From Treponema sp. (lineage in GTDB: Bacteria; Spirochaetota; Spirochaetia; Treponematales; Treponemataceae), in the NCBI GenBank assembly GCA_017484285.1, contig JAFUTH010000018.1, forward strand, positions 1 to 63,866: a stretch of 63,866 nt of DNA. The letters run 5' to 3'. Positions 17,032 to 24,901 of this stretch are shown here, piece after piece (the stretch's first letter is position 1; every line of letters begins with the position of its first letter). The translations under genes were made by a program, and so were the position numbers. The notes under the pieces were generated by a model that had not been told where the DNA came from, ran no database searches, and saw only the letters and a list, made by a program, of their open reading frames with translations.

Positions 17032-17778
17032 CTAAAACTCAATTTTCATTTCAAACACACTGCGCTCGCTTTCTTTAATCACGACGAGCGTGGTGTTTTC
17101 TTCCGTTTTGCTGAAAATGCGGAGCGTCTGACCTTCCTTGCTTTCGCCCGTGTAATGCACTTCAAGCGATTTTACTTCATGGGCGAGCAAAAAGTCGTCG
17201 GTGAACACATTGAGCGCGAGTTTTATGTACTCGATGTTGTTCATGTGGTGCGACATATCGATGTGCTGTGCGCGGATTATCTGCTCGTATTTAAAATCTG
17301 CTTCCGAAAAATCCGAATCGAATTTCTCGAACGGCTCTTCAAAAACGGGCGTGGGGAAATTCTCTTTGGGGTAGTTGAGGTTCGTGAGCTTTACGGGGCG
17401 GTGCTTTTCCAAGTCGAGCACGCAGGCTTCCTGATTTGCGGTGATGAGCGTTTCGCCGTTTTTGTCGCGCAGAATCGTGTTGATATGCGCCTTGAAGCCC
17501 GCATTGTCAATCGGAAAGGTGCTTGCTTCGATTTTTTCGCGCCAGTCGGGTCTTCTTTTGAAACTCAATTTTGATTTTGTGAAGACCCAGAACGCGTTGT
17601 ATTTTTCGCGGTAGACGATGCCGTCACAGCCGAGTTTTGCGAAACATTCGGTGAGATTGTCTTGAACCATGAGAACTGACTGCGCGATTCCCATTTTGAC
17701 CGAACTGTCGATGAATGCGGAAGAAATGTTCCGTTCCTGAGTGAAAATAAGTTCTTGAGAAAGAGTTTCGTTTTCCAT
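17032..17778 (-). CDS. Acyl-ACP thioesterase (FatA/FatB family)
   Basis: 248-residue hydrolase expected to release fatty acids from acyl carrier protein; two hotdog folds. Family features include FWVFTKSKLSFKRRPDW in the first fold and the second-fold HIDMSHHMNNIEYIKL, where the Asn-x-His-type active-site region lies. The start is set at 17778 (MENETLSQ), because a TATACT -10 box ends eight bases upstream and no ribosome-binding site exists; a longer reading from 17814 would overlap this promoter. It is monocistronic and convergent with trpA. Confidence 0.82.
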   Translation of the reverse strand: MENETLSQELIFTQERNISSAFIDSSVKMGIAQSVLMVQDNLTECFAKLGCDGIVYREKYNAFWVFTKSKLSFKRRPDWREKIEASTFPIDNAGFKAHINTILRDKNGETLITANQEACVLDLEKHRPVKLTNLNYPKENFPTPVFEEPFEKFDSDFSEADFKYEQIIRAQHIDMSHHMNNIEYIKLALNVFTDDFLLAHEVKSLEVHYTGESKEGQTLRIFSKTEENTTLVVIKESERSVFEMKIEF

Positions 17779-17785
17779 GACAGAC

Positions 17786-17791
17786 AGTATA
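17786..17791 (-). promoter_or_regulatory. -10 box of thioesterase gene, near-leaderless
   Basis: TATACT on the minus strand puts the transcription start at about 17779, one base before the ATG. No good -35 hexamer is seen. Confidence 0.45.
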
Positions 17792-17840
17792 CCGATATTT
17801 GTAAAAAAATGCATTTTTTCAGCGGAATTTTTCTCTTGTA

Positions 17841-17869
17841 TTCACTTTCCCCCAGAATTTCACTATAGT
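17841..17869 (+). promoter_or_regulatory. Promoter of DUF1538/PII operon
   Basis: -35 TTCACT (17841-17846), 17-base spacer, -10 TATAGT (17864-17869), giving a leader of about 26 bases with only a weak GGA ribosome-binding site. Confidence 0.5.
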
Positions 17870-17901
17870 TACAGCTATCTTCTTTCTACGGATTCACTTG
17901 C

Positions 17902-19419
17902 ATGAACATTTTTCAGAAGTTTAGAGAGACGGTTTCCTCTGTCCTGCCGATTATGGTCATGGTTCTGCTCTTGGGGCTGACGATTGCGCCGCTGAGTTTC
18001 GGCGTTATGAGCCGCTTTGTGTTCGGCGGGCTTTTGGTCATCTGCGGGCTTACTTTTTTCTTGGCGGGCGTTGATCTCGGCATTTCCCCGATTGGCGAGC
18101 GGAGTGGAGCGGCTCTCACGGCAAAGCGAAATCTCCCGCTTTTGCTCGGCGCGGCGTTTCTCATCGGCTTTATCGTGACGGTCGCCGAGCCTGATGTGCA
18201 GGTGCTTGCCGACCAAGTGCGCGGCATTGCGCCGAATGTGAGCAAGTGGGGCTTAATCTTGATGATTGCGGTGGGCGTTGGCTTGTTCGTTGCGCTCGGC
18301 ATTTTGCGCACGGTGCTTTCGATTCCGCTCAATATTCTGCTTACGGTCGCATACATTGCGGTTTTTGCGCTCGCGTTCTTTACGCCGCCTGCGTTTCAGG
18401 GAGTCGCCTTTGATTCGGGCGGTGCGACCACAGGACCAATGACCGTTCCGTTTATTATGGCGTTGGGCGTTGGCGTGGCGGCTGTCCGTGCAAAATCTGA
18501 CAAAAACGGAAATATCAAGTCTTCAAGCGACGACAGCTTCGGTCTTACGGGCATTGCCTCAATCGGGCCGGTGCTTGCGGTCATCGTGTACGGCATTATC
18601 CTAAGCAATCAAGATTCTGCTTCTTCGGTCGAGGAATCTTCTGACGCGGCGAGCGCGGCTCTTTCGGGCTTGCGGGTGTTTTTGCATTTGCTCCCTTCTA
18701 TTTTTAAGGAAGTGGCGAGCGCGTTTGCTCCCCTTATCGGCATGGCGGTCGTGTTCCAGATTTTCCTTTTGAAAATGCCTCCCATGCAGGTGGTACGAAT
18801 GGTGCGCGGATTCGTGCTGAGTTTCTTCGGTCTTATCGTGTTCCTTACGGGAGCGCAGGGCGGATTCATGCCGGCGGGTGAGGCTCTCGGAAATGTGCTC
18901 GGGGCAGCAAGCCAAACGGGTACGCTGTGGATAGCCTTGCTCGTGCTTGTGGGCGTGGTGTTCGGGGCAATTATCGTGAGCGCAGAGCCTGCCGTGTGGG
19001 TTCTGACTGACCAAGTTGAGTCGATTTCGGGCGGCACAATCAAGCGAAAGGTCATGCTCCTGGCTCTGAGTGCGGGCGTCGCAATTTCAATCGGAATTTC
19101 CATGCTGCGCGTGCTTTTCGGATTTTCGCTCTGGTATGTGCTGATTCCGGGCTATGCGCTTGCGCTGATTCTTTCGTTTATCTGCCCCAAATTGTTCACG
19201 GGAATTGCCTTTGACTCAGGCGGTGTTGCGAGCGGTCCTATGACGAGCACATTCATTCTTTCGTTCACGCTCGGTGCTTCCGCTTCAAGCGGTGGAAATC
19301 CTGCGGTGGATGCGTTCGGTGTGATTGCGCTCGTTGCCATGACTCCGCTGATTGCGATTCAGATTCTTGGAATCATCTTCAAAATAAAAACAAAACGGGC
19401 TTCGGAGGGGCAAAAATGA
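17902..19419 (+). CDS. DUF1538 membrane protein, duplicated
   Basis: 505-residue polytopic inner-membrane protein, about 12 membrane segments, recognised as DUF1538. It is internally duplicated: AEPDVQVLADQV near 95 recurs as AEPAVWVLTDQV near 361, and VAFDSGGATTGPMT near 168 recurs as IAFDSGGVASGPMT near 435. The polar repeats inside membrane segments look like a transport path. Substrate unknown to me. The stop overlaps the next gene by four bases; that gene encodes a tandem PII-like protein, so this is plausibly a PII-gated transporter. Confidence 0.82.
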   Translation: MNIFQKFRETVSSVLPIMVMVLLLGLTIAPLSFGVMSRFVFGGLLVICGLTFFLAGVDLGISPIGERSGAALTAKRNLPLLLGAAFLIGFIVTVAEPDVQVLADQVRGIAPNVSKWGLILMIAVGVGLFVALGILRTVLSIPLNILLTVAYIAVFALAFFTPPAFQGVAFDSGGATTGPMTVPFIMALGVGVAAVRAKSDKNGNIKSSSDDSFGLTGIASIGPVLAVIVYGIILSNQDSASSVEESSDAASAALSGLRVFLHLLPSIFKEVASAFAPLIGMAVVFQIFLLKMPPMQVVRMVRGFVLSFFGLIVFLTGAQGGFMPAGEALGNVLGAASQTGTLWIALLVLVGVVFGAIIVSAEPAVWVLTDQVESISGGTIKRKVMLLALSAGVAISIGISMLRVLFGFSLWYVLIPGYALALILSFICPKLFTGIAFDSGGVASGPMTSTFILSFTLGASASSGGNPAVDAFGVIALVAMTPLIAIQILGIIFKIKTKRASEGQK

Positions 19420-20066
19420 GTGCATTTTCTTTAATCATCAGTATCGTTCCCCACGACAAGGGCGAAAAACTCACCAAAGCGGCGGTTTCTGCTGGCTGTG
19501 GCGGCGGCTCGGTTCTCATGGGGCGGTCACTTGCAAAGTCGAATCTCGGCGCGATTCTCGGAACGGGCGAAACCACGAAAGATTTGATTTACATGGTCGT
19601 CGAAGAATCAAAAAAACAGGCGATTTTGAGCGCAATTTCTGAATCAACTTCGCATGAAAAGCCAAATTTCGGCGAATTATTTACTTTACATGTTGATACT
19701 CTTCTAAAAGCGGGAAGTGTTGCAGGCTCGGCGGCACAGTCTGAAGGAGAAAAAACTATGAATGATATGATTACGGTCATCGTGAACAAAGGCTTTGCCG
19801 ACGATGTGATGTTTGCGGCTCGAAAAGCGGGTGCAACGGGCGGCACGGTGATTAACGCGCGCGGAACTGCCCGCGAGGACGACGAAAAATTCTTCGGCGT
19901 GCACATCGTTCCCGAAAAAGACATGCTCGTCATCGTGGTGGAGCACGGCAAAAAAGAGGCGGTGCTTTCTTCGATTCAAGAGCTCAAATGCCTCAAAGAG
20001 CCAGGCATGGGCATCGCGTTCAGTTCCCCCGTGAGCGATTTTACGCTTTTGGGGAAGAAGAAATAA
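19416..20066 (+). CDS. Tandem PII-like signalling protein
   Basis: 216-residue cytoplasmic protein with two PII (GlnB-like) units, about 1-80 and 114-210, joined by a short linker. The first has FSLIISIVPHDKGEKLTKAA and a Gly-rich loop (AGCGGGSVLMG); the second has ITVIVNKGFADDVMFAARKA and ends with the PII-like GMGIAFSSPVSD. Normal PII proteins are single units of about 110 residues that form trimers. The uridylylation T-loop tyrosine is not evident. It overlaps the DUF1538 gene (ATGA), so tight stoichiometry is likely. Role as transporter regulator is inferred from context. Confidence 0.78.
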   Translation: MSAFSLIISIVPHDKGEKLTKAAVSAGCGGGSVLMGRSLAKSNLGAILGTGETTKDLIYMVVEESKKQAILSAISESTSHEKPNFGELFTLHVDTLLKAGSVAGSAAQSEGEKTMNDMITVIVNKGFADDVMFAARKAGATGGTVINARGTAREDDEKFFGVHIVPEKDMLVIVVEHGKKEAVLSSIQELKCLKEPGMGIAFSSPVSDFTLLGKKK

Positions 20067-20220
20067 TAAATTTCTCACAGAGCTCTGGAGTTCACAGAGA
20101 GCATGACGCATAGGAAAAATATTCTTGATTTTGAAATATCTCTGTGGTCTCTTAGCCCTACGAGCACAGCTCTTCGGGAGAGTCGCTAAAATTGCAACGC
20201 AATTTTTTAACGCTCCCTAT
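20067..20220. repeat. Intergenic repeat cluster upstream of birA
   Basis: Contains CACAGAG at about 20077 and 20093 with an inverted CTCTGTG near 20143, then small hairpins GAGC-ACA-GCTC, CTCT/AGAG and AAATTGC-AAC-GCAATTT flanked by CGCT and CGCTCCC. The last hairpin has the same stem as that at 4820-4836. No gene is visible in the 170 bases between the PII gene and birA. Confidence 0.5.
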
Positions 20221-20236
20221 CTGTGAGGAATTTGTA

Positions 20237-21325
20237 ATGCCTATGTCTACGAAGAATCAGGTTTTGGAAACATTGCTTTCTCTTAAAAACGGCGAATTTG
20301 TTTCGGGTGAGGAACTTGCGCACTCTTGCTCGGTGTCGCGCACGGCGATTTGGAAGGCGATTCGCTCGCTTGAAGACGAGGGCTACAAAATCGAGGCGGT
20401 CACAAACCGAGGCTATCGCTTACTTTCGTGCCCCGACAAACTGAACGCGGAAGAGCTTTCTCGCTTGATTTCGCCTGCTTCGCACGCGCCCGTGCATGTG
20501 TTCACTTTTGATTCAATCGATTCCACCAATTCTGAGGCGAAGCGGCGTGCCGTGGAAGTGGGCGCGTTCCGTGACGGCGAGGGAAATCTTACCGAAAAGG
20601 GGAAATCCGCGCACATTTCGCTTTTTGCGGCGGAAACGCAGACGGGCGGAAAGGGGCGGCTCGGGCGCACGTTTGTGTCACCTGCGGAAACGGGCGTGTA
20701 TTTTTCGCTCTTGTATGCTCCGCGCGGTGGCGTGAAAAATCCGGCATTGTATACGGCGGCAGCGGCGGTGAGCGTTTCGCGGGCGGTCAAACATCTTTTC
20801 GGCGAAAATCCCAAAATCAAGTGGGTGAACGATGTGTTCCTTGAAGGAAAAAAGATTTCGGGCATTTTGGTCGAGGGAATCACCAATTTTGAGACAGGAA
20901 TCATCGACGCGGCGGTGGTGGGAATCGGAATCAACCTGCGCGTGAACAAAAATCTTTCGGGCGAGATTACAAAAATCGCGGGCAGCGTGGAAGAAGCGAA
21001 ACTCGCCAAAAACGAGGAATTCGTTCCCGTCCAAAAGAACCGCGTGATTGCCGAAGTCGTAAAAAACTTGATTCAGTTCTACGATGCCTTTGAAACGGGC
21101 GATGAAGCCACAAAAACTGAGATGATTGCAGAATACCGCGCGTCTTCGCTCTTAATCGGAAAGAAGGTGACGGTCAATCCCGTGGCGGGAAGCACTTTTG
21201 AAAGCTACGCGGCGACGGTCAAGGAAATTTCACCCGAGGTTAAGCTTGTCGTCCAAACGGAACAGGGCGAAACGCGGGAGCTGAGTTCAGGGGAAGTGAG
21301 CCTGCACAGCTACGATTTTGTGTAA
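20237..21325 (+). CDS. birA: Biotin--protein ligase / biotin operon repressor BirA
   Basis: 362-residue enzyme that makes biotinyl-AMP and biotinylates carrier proteins. The N-terminal winged helix (about 8-62, SVSRTAIWKAIRSLEDEGY) marks the group II, DNA-binding type. The ligase core has DSIDSTN at 92-98, GGKGRLGR at 137-144, KWVNDVF near 195 and GIGINLR; a C-terminal SH3-like domain follows. The start ATG 20237 has GAGG eight bases upstream; an in-frame TTG at 20192 lies in a repeat and is rejected. No biotin gene or operator was seen in the window. Confidence 0.93.
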   Translation: MPMSTKNQVLETLLSLKNGEFVSGEELAHSCSVSRTAIWKAIRSLEDEGYKIEAVTNRGYRLLSCPDKLNAEELSRLISPASHAPVHVFTFDSIDSTNSEAKRRAVEVGAFRDGEGNLTEKGKSAHISLFAAETQTGGKGRLGRTFVSPAETGVYFSLLYAPRGGVKNPALYTAAAAVSVSRAVKHLFGENPKIKWVNDVFLEGKKISGILVEGITNFETGIIDAAVVGIGINLRVNKNLSGEITKIAGSVEEAKLAKNEEFVPVQKNRVIAEVVKNLIQFYDAFETGDEATKTEMIAEYRASSLLIGKKVTVNPVAGSTFESYAATVKEISPEVKLVVQTEQGETRELSSGEVSLHSYDFV

Positions 21326-21363
21326 TTCTCCGCTTGAACACGCGCTAATCTAAAAAAAATATG

Positions 21364-21392
21364 ATGAAAAAAATCCGCGATAGTGGTATAAT
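21364..21392 (+). promoter_or_regulatory. Promoter upstream of conserved unknown gene
   Basis: -35 ATGAAA (21364-21369), 17-base spacer, perfect -10 TATAAT (21387-21392) with the extended TGG in front. Leader about 30 bases with AAGGA. Confidence 0.7.
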
Positions 21393-21428
21393 GAGCGTGA
21401 ATTTCAATTACGTTAAGGATGATGATAG

Positions 21429-23078
21429 ATGACAGATCAGGATTTAGACCCGACAATTGCCGCGCTTTTGGCAGAAACCGAAGCTGATTCGGGACCGAGT
21501 GCGTTACCATCTTTTAAAGAAATTTCTGATCGAAAGGAGCAAGAATCTTCCGCTAGCGATTCTGCACACAAGGTCGATTTGTCGCAGACAAGTTTCAAAG
21601 AAATCACCAAATTCTATGAAGACGAGTCAAATCACATCTTCGATGACACATCGTACTACAAAACGGCACTCGGCGGAGAGGGCGAACAGGCACAGCGCGT
21701 GCACAAAATTCTCTCAAAATACCTCACGTGCCAAGACCCAAAAGACCGCACGGTCTATCGTCAGCAGCTCGTCACATCGTGGTGGGAGCTTATCCGCGTC
21801 ATGTGCCCAAAAGCAGCTGACTACAATCTCGAAAAGCCAAAGCGCATGTTGCTTCGATTCGGAGTCGTGCTCCCTTCCCTCTTTACGCCTGAGCAAAAGC
21901 AGCTGTTTTCTACGGTAATTCTCGACAACGACACGGGCGAGCCAGTCTATTACATGGACGAATGGTTCAAAGAAATCGCTTCGGGTCGCTTGAGTCTTTC
22001 TGCAACCGATGAGGCTCGTTCGCCGCGCAAAAATGACCCGGGCGCTGAGGCACAGCGCATCCAACAGCTCAAAAACAAAAACGACGGTAAATTGCAGAAT
22101 GCCGAAAGTTTGCTCAACTCAAAAGAAGTGGAGCGTCAGATGCTTGAGACGGAGCTTAAGAACCGAATCGACTCAATCTGCGAGCACAGTCCGATGATTG
22201 GTCTTGAGCCGCACAAACAAACCTACACAGAAGGTCAAAAACATCTCTTCGCGGAAATCCAAGAAAAACTCCGTGCTTTGCAAAAACTCGACAAAGAGCT
22301 TGCGGGCTATATAAAAGATTTTGAAGAAGCAAAGGCTATCGGCACTTCACTCGAAGACAAAATGACCTCTCAGCCAGAGGCGCTGGAAGTCAGTTCGGGT
22401 GACATCATGATTGAATACCAAACGGTGCGCCAAATGGCAAAGATGACGTGCGGTCGCCAGGGAAATCAATTCCCGATTTTCACACGCGAATTCTACCATT
22501 GTGTTCCGCGACTCACTGGCTTCCGCGAAAATGTGCTGAACATTCTCAAATGGGTCGAGGATAATGACCCCGAGTGCTTCGTCCGAATCCACAAGAACAT
22601 GAAGAATCGCATCGTTCCGTATGTGCTTTGTTTGCCTACCTATGGCGATTTCGGTTTTTGCTGGGAGCCGTTCGACCGCTACAATCGCGTCACGAGCCGT
22701 GGACGAATCGTTATCCCCATGTATCCGCGCGATTTAAAGATTGCCATTCTCATGGCGGTTGCCGATTTGCGCTGGCAGGTTGCCAAAGAAAAAGCAAGCT
22801 ACTACTGGATGGAAGAAGGTCTCACGGGTCAGTATTATCAGTGGATTGAACGCCAAAAGCTCAAGGGCGACCTCAAATCGTACTTCATCGCTGACTACGT
22901 TCTCTGGATGACAAAAGAACTCGACGGTATTCAGCGCATGGACAAAGAGCTCCGCGCGGTATTCTGGCGTTTCGTGCCGTTCAATCAGGCAAAGAAAGAC
23001 GACCTCAAAATGCGAAGCCCCGTCTATGCCGAGTTGTACCAGCGCGACCTGAACCGCGCAATGTCAGATGGTTATTAA
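21429..23078 (+). CDS. Conserved protein of unknown function
   Basis: 549-residue soluble protein, no signal peptide or membrane segment. Residues 1-60 are acidic and low in complexity with two FKEI copies (SFKEISDRK, SFKEITKFY); about 200-315 is charged and helical, probably coiled coil; the C-terminal 230 residues are rich in Trp/Tyr (FCWEPFDRYNRVTSRGRIVIPMYP, split across strands). I recognise no domain. It probably belongs to a treponeme-specific family. It is directly followed by pta (61 bases), which may share its promoter. Confidence 0.75.
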   Translation: MTDQDLDPTIAALLAETEADSGPSALPSFKEISDRKEQESSASDSAHKVDLSQTSFKEITKFYEDESNHIFDDTSYYKTALGGEGEQAQRVHKILSKYLTCQDPKDRTVYRQQLVTSWWELIRVMCPKAADYNLEKPKRMLLRFGVVLPSLFTPEQKQLFSTVILDNDTGEPVYYMDEWFKEIASGRLSLSATDEARSPRKNDPGAEAQRIQQLKNKNDGKLQNAESLLNSKEVERQMLETELKNRIDSICEHSPMIGLEPHKQTYTEGQKHLFAEIQEKLRALQKLDKELAGYIKDFEEAKAIGTSLEDKMTSQPEALEVSSGDIMIEYQTVRQMAKMTCGRQGNQFPIFTREFYHCVPRLTGFRENVLNILKWVEDNDPECFVRIHKNMKNRIVPYVLCLPTYGDFGFCWEPFDRYNRVTSRGRIVIPMYPRDLKIAILMAVADLRWQVAKEKASYYWMEEGLTGQYYQWIERQKLKGDLKSYFIADYVLWMTKELDGIQRMDKELRAVFWRFVPFNQAKKDDLKMRSPVYAELYQRDLNRAMSDGY

Positions 23079-23139
23079 TGTGTACAAACCTGCCGAGATT
23101 TTCCCGACAGAAAAATTTATATTTTTTAGAGGCAAAATT

Positions 23140-24165
23140 ATGGATTTTGTAAAAGAACTTCGTGCCAAAGCTAAGGCTGCGGGCAAAACAATCGTTCTTT
23201 GTGAAGGCGAAGACAAACGCGTCGTCGAAGCGGCTTCACTCATCGTAAAAGAGGGAATCGCAAAGATTACCCTTCTCGGAAACAAGGCTGAAATCGAAAA
23301 ATTCGGTTTCGATATGAGCGGCGTAAACATCGTTGACCCAACAACCGACGCAAACGCTGACAAATACGCGGAAATCTTGTACAAAGCACGCGAAGGCAAA
23401 GTCAACAAAAAGACAGGTCTCCCTGAGTACGCTGACGTTGCTGCCGCAAAAGCTGCCGCGCTCAAAGACTACACCATGTACGGCGCGCTCATCTTGAAAG
23501 CAGGCGATGCTGACGGTTTCGTTTCTGGTGCATGCCACTCAACGGCAAACACACTCCGCCCTGGATTGCAGGTCATCAAAACAGCTCCGGGATGCAGCAC
23601 GGTTTCTTCATGCTTCATCATGGTCGCTCCAGAGGGAAGCAACAAATATCTTCCGAACGGAATCGCAGTGTTCGGCGACTGCGCAATCAACATCAACCCC
23701 ACCGAAGAGCAGCTTGCTGACATCGCAATCGCTTCTGCGGGAACAGCAAAGGCAATCGCTGGCATCGAGCCAAAGGTCGCAATGCTCTCATTCTCAACAA
23801 AAGGCTCTGGCGCAGACCCGAAAGACGGCGACACGGTTGGCAAAGTAGTTCGCGCAACAGCACTCGCAAAAGAAAAGGCTCCGGAACTCGCTCTTGACGG
23901 CGAATTCCAGTTCGACGCGGCAATCGCTCCAGAAGTCGGTGAGCTCAAAGCTCCGGGAAGCGCAGTTGCTGGCCACGCAAACACATTCATCTTCCCGAAC
24001 ATCAACGCGGGAAACATCGGCTACAAAATCGCGGCTCGCATGGGTGGCTGGAAGGCAATCGGTCCTGTCTGCCAGGGCTTTGCAAAACCGCTCAACGACT
24101 TGAGCCGAGGCTGCAATGTTGACGAAATCGTCGACACCGTAGCAGTTACGGCATTGCAGGCATAA
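23140..24165 (+). CDS. pta: Phosphate acetyltransferase
   Basis: 341-residue enzyme that exchanges acetyl-CoA and acetyl phosphate, giving acetate and ATP together with acetate kinase. The whole chain is a PTA_PTB domain: EGEDKRVVEAA at the N terminus, GFVSGACHSTANT, CFIMVAPEG, FSTKGSGADP and ELDGEFQFDAA-like core (LALDGEFQFDAA). The start at 23140 (MDFVKELRAK) has AGAGG upstream; a reading from 23068 would overlap the previous gene. Acetate kinase is not in the window. Confidence 0.95.
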   Translation: MDFVKELRAKAKAAGKTIVLCEGEDKRVVEAASLIVKEGIAKITLLGNKAEIEKFGFDMSGVNIVDPTTDANADKYAEILYKAREGKVNKKTGLPEYADVAAAKAAALKDYTMYGALILKAGDADGFVSGACHSTANTLRPGLQVIKTAPGCSTVSSCFIMVAPEGSNKYLPNGIAVFGDCAININPTEEQLADIAIASAGTAKAIAGIEPKVAMLSFSTKGSGADPKDGDTVGKVVRATALAKEKAPELALDGEFQFDAAIAPEVGELKAPGSAVAGHANTFIFPNINAGNIGYKIAARMGGWKAIGPVCQGFAKPLNDLSRGCNVDEIVDTVAVTALQA

Positions 24166-24169
24166 GTTT

Positions 24170-24772
24170 TTATTCCGTTATGATTCGCTTGAGGTGACGA
24201 TTAAGCGTTGCCCAAGCGACTCCTAACTCTTTTGCAATGGCGTTTTTCGCTTTTCCTGCTTTTATCTGCTGTTTTATGTATTCATCATGCGGAGAAAGTT
24301 TGTAGAAATCTGATTTTCGCCCCATCTTCCGTCCGATATGCTTTCCTTCGAGTCGGACGCGATGAAGCCCCTGCTTCGTTCGCTCAGAAATCAGCTGTCG
24401 CTCAATTTCTGCGGACAGCCCGAACGCAAACGCAAGCACCTTCGACTGAATATCATCACCGAGCCGATAATTGTCCTTTATCGTCCAGACTTTTATGTCG
24501 CGCTCCAAAAAATACTGCAACACATTCATAATCATAATGAGAGAGCGTCCAAACCGAGAAATTTCCGTGCAGATAATGATGTCGCCCTCTTTCGCATGTT
24601 GCATGAGCACTCTTCCCAGCTTTCGTGACTCAGGCTTTTTTGTTCCGCTGATTTTTTCCTCAATCCATTTGTCGATTGTAATTCCGTTTCGTTTTGCGAA
24701 TTTCTCAATCTCCAGCTGTTGATTCTCAAGATTTTGATGTAGAGTCGACACTCTGATGTAGCCATAAACCAT
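24170..24772 (-). CDS. Serine recombinase, Mpi-type DNA invertase
   Basis: 200-residue small serine recombinase. The catalytic domain has Arg7 and Ser9 in YIRVST, the ISRFGRS active-site arginines, and the long E helix AEIERQLISERTKQG; a C-terminal HTH_7 region (AKNAIAKELGVAWATLNRHL) follows. The WTIKDNYRLGDDIQSKVLAFAF stretch, from about 95, is close to what I recall of the Bacteroides master invertase Mpi that switches capsule promoters. A good AGGAG precedes the start. It stands alone, convergent with pta (four bases between stops) and divergent from ptsI; no inverted recombination sites or transposon genes were found beside it. Confidence 0.85.
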   Translation of the reverse strand: MVYGYIRVSTLHQNLENQQLEIEKFAKRNGITIDKWIEEKISGTKKPESRKLGRVLMQHAKEGDIIICTEISRFGRSLIMIMNVLQYFLERDIKVWTIKDNYRLGDDIQSKVLAFAFGLSAEIERQLISERTKQGLHRVRLEGKHIGRKMGRKSDFYKLSPHDEYIKQQIKAGKAKNAIAKELGVAWATLNRHLKRIITE

Positions 24773-24866
24773 ACTGTTTACTCCTGTCTGTTTTTGTTTT
24801 CAAGTATCTGCTTATTAGAGATTTTGGACATATTTTTTCCCGAATAGTTCAAAATTTGGTCGGCAT

Positions 24867-24895
24867 TTGACAATCTTATAAAATGGGCGTAGAAT
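24867..24895 (+). promoter_or_regulatory. ptsI promoter, leaderless
   Basis: -35 TTGACA (perfect, 24867-24872), 17-base spacer, -10 TAGAAT (24890-24895). Predicted +1 is 24902, the A of the ptsI ATG. No ribosome-binding site. Confidence 0.8.
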
Positions 24896-24901
24896 CGGTC
24901 T

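Noticed and set aside
20192..20236. Upstream extension of birA
   Set aside because: It begins at a TTG within a hairpin repeat; the ATG at 20237 has a proper ribosome-binding site and matches the family start.
24773..24901. Invertible promoter beside the serine recombinase
   Set aside because: No pair of inverted repeats surrounds the ptsI promoter or the recombinase gene.
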